From Crocodylus rhombifer (Eukaryota > Chordata > Crocodylia > Crocodylidae): a stretch of 64,000 nt of DNA. Numbering within the stretch: position 1 is the stretch's first letter; each line of letters begins with the position of its first letter. Below, piece after piece: positions 58,746 to 64,000 of this stretch. Both the position numbers and the translations under genes were made by a program. The stretch lies in contig JAVSML010024581.1 of the NCBI GenBank assembly GCA_038503035.1, positions 97,379-161,378 of the forward strand, given 5' to 3'. The notes under the pieces were generated by a model that saw only the letters and a list, made by a program, of their open reading frames with translations, made no database searches and had not been told where the DNA came from.

Positions 58746-61300
58746 AACCTTAGGCAGGCATAGTATGCCCAAAACCCAGACTTCCTTGTAAAGAAAATTG
58801 AAGCTGTCTTCTCTCTTTAAGCCTGTTAGTGGTTCCTTCTGATCTCCTATAGAGAAGCTAGAGACTGCTATTATTGATGTCTCTTAATAAAAAATAAGGA
58901 TGTCAGTCTGGCCTTTTTTTAGAGGTCTGATAGTCACTGACTGTGCAGTGCCCAGCTATCTCACACAAACTAAGTATTCTGGGGAATACAGAAATAAATG
59001 GCCAAGGAGGAAATAAGGGTAGGACATCTTTCCCTTTGGAAACTGGAAAAGGTGATCATCAGTATGCTGCGAAGTACATGTAAACCCACTTGTACCACAC
59101 AGCTACCCTCATTCTCAACCTCCACTTCATCCATGCAGAGCACAATCAAGCCTTGTTTGTATTCAGTCTCCTTGTGAAAACTTCCAGAAAAAGTTCTTGC
59201 TCTACCATGGCGATTAGGTGTGTTAACAGGCAGAGGCCCAGGGTGATTTCTAGCAATGAGCCTCTCTCATTGGGTAGAGTACACTTCATTGTGGAGTGTG
59301 GTTTACAGAGCAACTTCAACTTCTGGTATGTATTTTGCTTAACAAAGCCTGGAGTACCCTGGCTTGTAAGTCTTTCTGTTTTTCATCACTGTGTCTTGAA
59401 AAGAGAAGCCTTGTGTAGTAGTCACAGAGCTGTTTCAAAGTTGAGTGCTGGTATGAAAACTCACAAGCTAAAGTGCAGTTTTAGCTGGAGGTTATGAACC
59501 TGATTGGGTGAGAGAGTGTGGATGCAATTCTCACAACAAACTAGGAACCTGGGGCAGACTTCCCTATAATGTGAGCTGCAGCTTGTAAGATATAAGGACT
59601 TCAGCTGTTTGACTCATTAGTGACACATGGCACCTGGTTCAGATTGGTTGTATGTTAATCTGGCTGAGTCATCTCTGGGGACTGAACCTAGGATTTATGG
59701 ATCTAAAAACCACATGTCTCTAATACATGAAGTGAAGGAGCAAATCTGAGAGTTGAGAGACAGAATCACATCCTCTATATACAGGACATCTGATTGAGTT
59801 GCTCTTTTATCAGCTGTCAGTATGGAAAAGTAGGTCTACATATGTAAGTACATGCTTGGTTTGGGGCAGAAGCTTTTTGTGTGAATGTTTTGCCCGTGCA
59901 ACACAACTGGTAGCTATTATCTGTTTACTGTGCAGACCTGACAGCTTGTATCCTTAAGAAACTAACACTCCAAGTGAGAATTCTTGACTTGCATATCACT
60001 GACTCAAACCAAGCAGCCTTAGACCTATTACAGCACTTGGGTATGTTGGAGGATTCCAGGGTATAGGGTCCAGCTGAAGCAACAGCTTCAGTCCCTGGGG
60101 AAATCTGAATATTAACAGTGTTCCAGCCAAAAGCTTCACTACCACCTGGATCAAAAGAAAAAGGTGGTGCCTGTGGGATCAATATGGGAGCTGGGTTGCC
60201 CGTTGAACAGAGCGATTAGCTTGATGGAAACCTTGCCACAGAACCTAAAGGCAGGAGGCTAAATTTTCTGCTGATTATAAACTATGTTGCCTCAACAGTA
60301 TGGGTACATGAAGAAGTGACCATAAAGTAAATGGACAACAGTTGTGACTTCGGTAAATGCCCATGTGAATGCTTGTACCACATAAAGGGAGGTAGGTTAA
60401 AAAAGCATTGCATCTGTTTATGGTCAGAATTTGGTTTTTTAGATGGATCCGCTTTTGAACTGCTGGGAGGAAGATGAGGCCTGTAAAAAGGACAAAATGT
60501 TGAATAAAACACTGTATCCTACTTAGCAGGCATAACAAGGAAATAATAGAGCCCTCTGAAATAACTAAGGGGACTACACACCAGGTAACTTGGTCCAGTA
60601 TGCTGCCCAACAGTTATCATGGACTCAGGGGATTGATTGATATCCATTGTTCCCAGTCCTGTTTATGGCATGGCTTTTTGTACAGTGGATAGGATGGTGA
60701 TATTCCATAACTTGCATAAAGCTTTGAAATACTGAGTACCATTCACAATTGACCCTGATATGGCTGAAATAGTGTAGATGGACTTGTCTCAAAATCCTAA
60801 TATATGATCCAGAAGTCTTTTGGGCTTTGGAAGTGCTCTGAAACAGCTACCTCTTGCTTCATGGATTCTGTGACCTAAGATTAAGTAAATGCAGCTTTGC
60901 AGTTGGTTGAACCGCAGATGTTTTCCAGCTGGGATGAATCTGGCATATTCAGTTGAGTACTCTGTGTCAACAGTGCCTGTAGTAACTTTCTAACTTCAGA
61001 GTTGCATTATAATGCATTTCTACAAGTCGGCACAACATATTTGACTAGTGACGTTATTTGATAAGTGCCCTCCAAAATCTGGGAACGATGGGGGCAGGTG
61101 GAAGGAAGAGAAGTCATGAAATAAGAGGGATTGTTTCAAATTGTCTTTTTGGGTGTCTAAGGTCTCCTTTTCAAGAGTAACATGGAATGTATATGGAAAC
61201 ACTAATAAACAAATGTCATAACTGGATCACCTTGGCATGACTGGAGATGTTTGAACCAAGGTCTTATTCCAATTCTGCTACTTTATCAAACCACTTAAAT
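58746..61300. other. Intron 2 stretch, possible retroviral scrap
   Basis: Mostly unrecognised. On the minus strand near 60680-60750 the frame reads NGTQYFKALCKLWNI, which is weakly like the integrase region of retroviral pol. Stops follow at once. Minus-strand frames at 59925-60182 and 60275-60610 have no certain match. If it is an endogenous retrovirus it is heavily decayed. Confidence 0.25.
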
Positions 61301-61540
61301 CAATGATTCTCAGCTGGGGTACTGTGAGTGCTGGGAGATCATTTGAAGGGTACTCTGAGATGTGGGGAGATAAGGGCAGGGTCAGTTTCTTTTCTGCCTG
61401 GCTTCTCCCCAGTCCTGCCTGGCCCCTCTGCAAGAAGGCGAGCATTATAGTGGATATATTTTGGTTTCTAAATGAGGCACTCTTCAATTCACAAAAGTTA
61501 TGGAGGGTGCCTTGAGTCTAAAAAATGTTGAGGACTGTTG
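61301..61540. mobile_element. hAT-like DNA transposon remnant
   Basis: The start CAATGATTCTCAGCTGGGG and the end TGTTGAGGACTGTTG form diverged inverted termini of the hAT type. The flanks ACTTAAAT and ATTTAACC agree at only five of eight positions, so the duplication is decayed or absent. GGGTGCCTTGAG near 61506 recalls the elements at 1-310 and 50653-50880. Confidence 0.65.
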
Positions 61541-62103
61541 ATTTAACCTGGCCACCTCTGTTTCCTCTTCTGTATAATCCACTTAACTTACTCTGCACTT
61601 GAACTTGTCTACCTCCTCAGGGTGCTGAGAACTAACTACTTAGTATTCAGAGTGAGTTGAAGAGTGAAAGTTATTGCATGGGGGTATTAGTCTTATTTGT
61701 GAGAGTTGTATTCTGAATACAACTGCCGACTTTGGGACAAGCAGAGAAACTGGGACTTTTAATTAATGTGCAACTAGCTGATGTTCTCTTGGCTCATTAA
61801 GAGATCCAGTGTTACCTCTAAACATAACTGGAAAACAAAATATTAACTGGTCAAATGATGCACTTTTTCCTGAACAGGCTGGGCTCAGCATTCTCTTCTT
61901 TGGCAGCTGACAGGTTTATTTTGGTTAACAGCTGATTAGATTTATTGTCATAATAGCAAAAATCAACTTTTGTTAGAAGGACCCCAGTTTTTTTGCTGCC
62001 TTTGAGAGACAGCATTGGTTGCTCATACATCCAGTAAAATTCTGTGCTCAGAGTCTTCATAGCCTTAGTTCTGGAAGGCTTGTCAAGAAAAAATGGTCTA
62101 GTC

Positions 62104-62534
62104 CAGGGGTGTCAAAGGCTCAGGCTGAGGGTCTGATCCAGCCTGCAGAGTCCCATCATCCAACCCCTGGTGCTGCTTGTGCATCGTGGAGCTGACCCAC
62201 AGGCAAAGTATGCGGCATGCTGGATGGCCTCATGTGGCGTCCACTCCAGTCACTGGGATGGTGCCACATGTAGCGCCTGCTCTAGCATGCATCCCGGAGC
62301 AGTAGAGCAGCTGTCAAATGGAACACAATCCCAGAGCAATGGAATAGCTATCACATGCAGCACAACCCCAGAGCAGCTAGAGCAGGACTGTGCTGCACAT
62401 GGTGCCCACTCCAGCTGGTCCAGGACATGTGTTAGATCTGGTATGCAGGCCTGATCAATGGATTCAGTCTGGCCTGAGCAGTGGCTCTACACAACTCATC
62501 TGGTCCCTGGGGTCAGAAAAGTTTGATGCTCCTG
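62104..62534. mobile_element. hAT-type nonautonomous DNA transposon
   Basis: The element begins CAGGGGTGTCAAAGGCTC and ends with the complement of CAGGAGCATCAAAC. It is flanked by GTCTAGTC (62096-62103) and GTTTAGTC (62535-62542), an 8-bp duplication with one change. Its 431 bp hold no transposase. Confidence 0.92.
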
Positions 62535-64000
62535 GTTTAGTCCATAGACCAAGTTTTTTGTTTGCTTCATAATATCTCAGGACTCTTGGATATATTTTCT
62601 AGAGTCTAGAGGTGTCACTATAGAAGTACAATGAAGTATTTTAGGAGGAGGGTTTTTTAGTGATAGATGTTAGATGGGAGGAGCAAGGAGTAAAACATTC
62701 AGCACTGTAAATATACACAAGCAGACACAATTTATCAGATCAAATTTGGTCCTGCTACCAGAGGATAGAACGTATTGATGTAATCACATGCTTATGGGGC
62801 AGAACTTAGCCATCACATTAAGGTACAATTGGATGGTATTCTGTGAAGGGCTTTTGTAAAGGTCCAAGATCTTGACCCATGTCGTAACTTGGCTATGCAT
62901 CCTGAGTGTAGAGCACAGCTCATGTGACTTCCTGAGCTGAACCCTTTTCATGGTGAAAAGGCAGTCTTTCTGTTTACTTGTCTCAGTGGAAAAACTTAGC
63001 TCTTGCCTGGCTTGCCAAGGAAAGAATGAATGTGCCAAAATGATAGTACAGCACATAGCTGTTTGCAAAGATGAGAAAAAGCTGGAAGCTGGGAATCATT
63101 CAGACATTGATGTGCCTTAACTGTGCATATGCTACAGGCCATCATAAGACTGGAAAAAGGAGATATGTGTTTGTTTTTTGGCTCTGCTACAGGCTATCAA
63201 TGTGACCCTTGGCAAGTCACTTGATCTGTTTCTAACAGTAACTTTGAGTTCGTTCTTCATGTCCCGTCTATTTTAGATCATGGGCTTTTTAAGGTAGGCT
63301 TTCCCCTAAGGTAGGCTGTCTGTCCAGACAGCACCTGGAATGACGCATAGTGGGGTACCATCTTAGTTTGGACCTCCTAGATGCTCTTGTAAAGGAAACA
63401 AACAACTGCTCCAACTGCTTCTACAGACAGAATGTCATGGGTAGCCTGGAAGGGAAATTGGCTTCAAAGATGAGGTGAGACTCATGATCATCTGGTCTGA
63501 TTCCCTGCAGAGCACAGGCCATAGAACTTCACTCGGAGATTCCTATGTTAGCTCAATTAACTGATTAGTAATACCATATTTTTCTTATACGTAACCCAAC
63601 CTTCTGCGCCAAAATGAGCTGATGAAGCTTGGTGTATGTACTGTATATACGAAGACTAGATCTCCGGGACTCTGGAAATTTGGCAGTGAGGGAATGGTAG
63701 CAGCACTGGGCTCTGGGCCATGGTAATTGTTGCAGCTGATGTTGTTACCGTTCCCCTGCCACCAAATTTCTGGACCCCTGGGGAGCACCTCAGTTAGCTA
63801 TGGCCTCTCATTCTGGATTGGATCAGTGGCCAATCTGCATCTGGGGTTTATGTGCTTCTGTGGCTGGCACCCAGGGTCAAGCCCAGCATGTGGCCTGGAC
63901 CCAGCACATTGGGTTGGTCCACAGGCCCCATCCAGTGGACAGGGCTGGCAACAGACCTGGCTTTCCAGCTGCTGCTGCTGCTGCTCAGTTCTTTTTTTTT
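62535..64000. other. Intron 2 end of window
   Basis: The MIR-like fragment at 63178-63250 is the only named part. TACCATATTTTTCTTATAC at 63573 echoes 1504. The last bases are a T run that continues past the window. No exon was seen. Confidence 0.5.
63178..63250 (+). mobile_element. MIR-like SINE remnant
   Basis: TTGGCTCTGCTACAGGCTAT, then GTGACCCTTGGCAAGTCACT and TGATCTGTTTCTAACAGTAA follow the sense MIR core (GGCTCTGCCACTTACTAGCT, GTGACCTTGGGCAAGT). This is the clearest MIR-like match in the window. Confidence 0.7.

Noticed and set aside
1503..63660. TACCATATTT-start sequences at 1503 and 63573 as two ends of one element family
   Set aside because: Similarity fades after about 19 bases, too short to claim a family without a genome search.

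Overview
The window is vertebrate nuclear DNA, most likely from a non-avian sauropsid. A crocodilian is favoured and a turtle is possible. Three things point there: many CR1 LINE copies whose 3' ends carry short repeats such as TATGAAACTATGA, several families of short hAT-type DNA elements, and old MIR-like SINE remnants. There are no bacterial-style operons. The species call is inference from repeat content.

One protein-coding gene can be supported: the 5' end of ITPKB (inositol-trisphosphate 3-kinase B) on the + strand. A GC-rich promoter region and probable non-coding exon 1 lie near 13.5-13.9 kb, ending at a GTAAGG donor after base 13901. Intron 1 (13902-17343) is rich in repeats and ends in a GT-rich minisatellite. 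Exon 2 (17344-18140) carries the start codon at 17499 and 214 codons, ending in phase 0 at a GTAAGC donor. I found no kinase-domain exon downstream, so 18141-64000 is read as at least 45.9 kb of intron 2. The first coding exon is about one third the length of the mammalian one, yet keeps the N-terminal block, the actin-binding-like segment and the acidic serine-rich block before the kinase domain. The leader carries several upstream ORFs.

Bases 1-13500 look intergenic: CR1 (a 1.5 kb decayed copy at 4198-5732 plus tails), MIR-like fragments, an 8.1-8.4 kb hairpin element, a hAT element at 12306-12570, and unrecognised sequence. Intron 2 holds a C-rich minisatellite just after the donor, a 69-bp tandem duplication, a pogo/Tigger-like TA-flanked element (25194-25656), a long inverted CR1 (41761 to about 45125) with recognisable ORF1 esterase and ORF2 endonuclease/RT parts, three tandem tRNA-like units beside it, and several hAT elements with 8-bp target duplications, two of them inserted in or at the edge of CR1 copies. 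A further hAT in intron 1 also interrupts a CR1.

No CRISPR array, functional tRNA/rRNA gene or intact mobile element was seen, and I cannot show a new biological system. The points most worth checking are the shortened ITPKB exon, its uORF-rich leader and flanking minisatellites, the tRNA-like triplet, and the palindrome-bearing repeat family at 10.97 and 36.5 kb.
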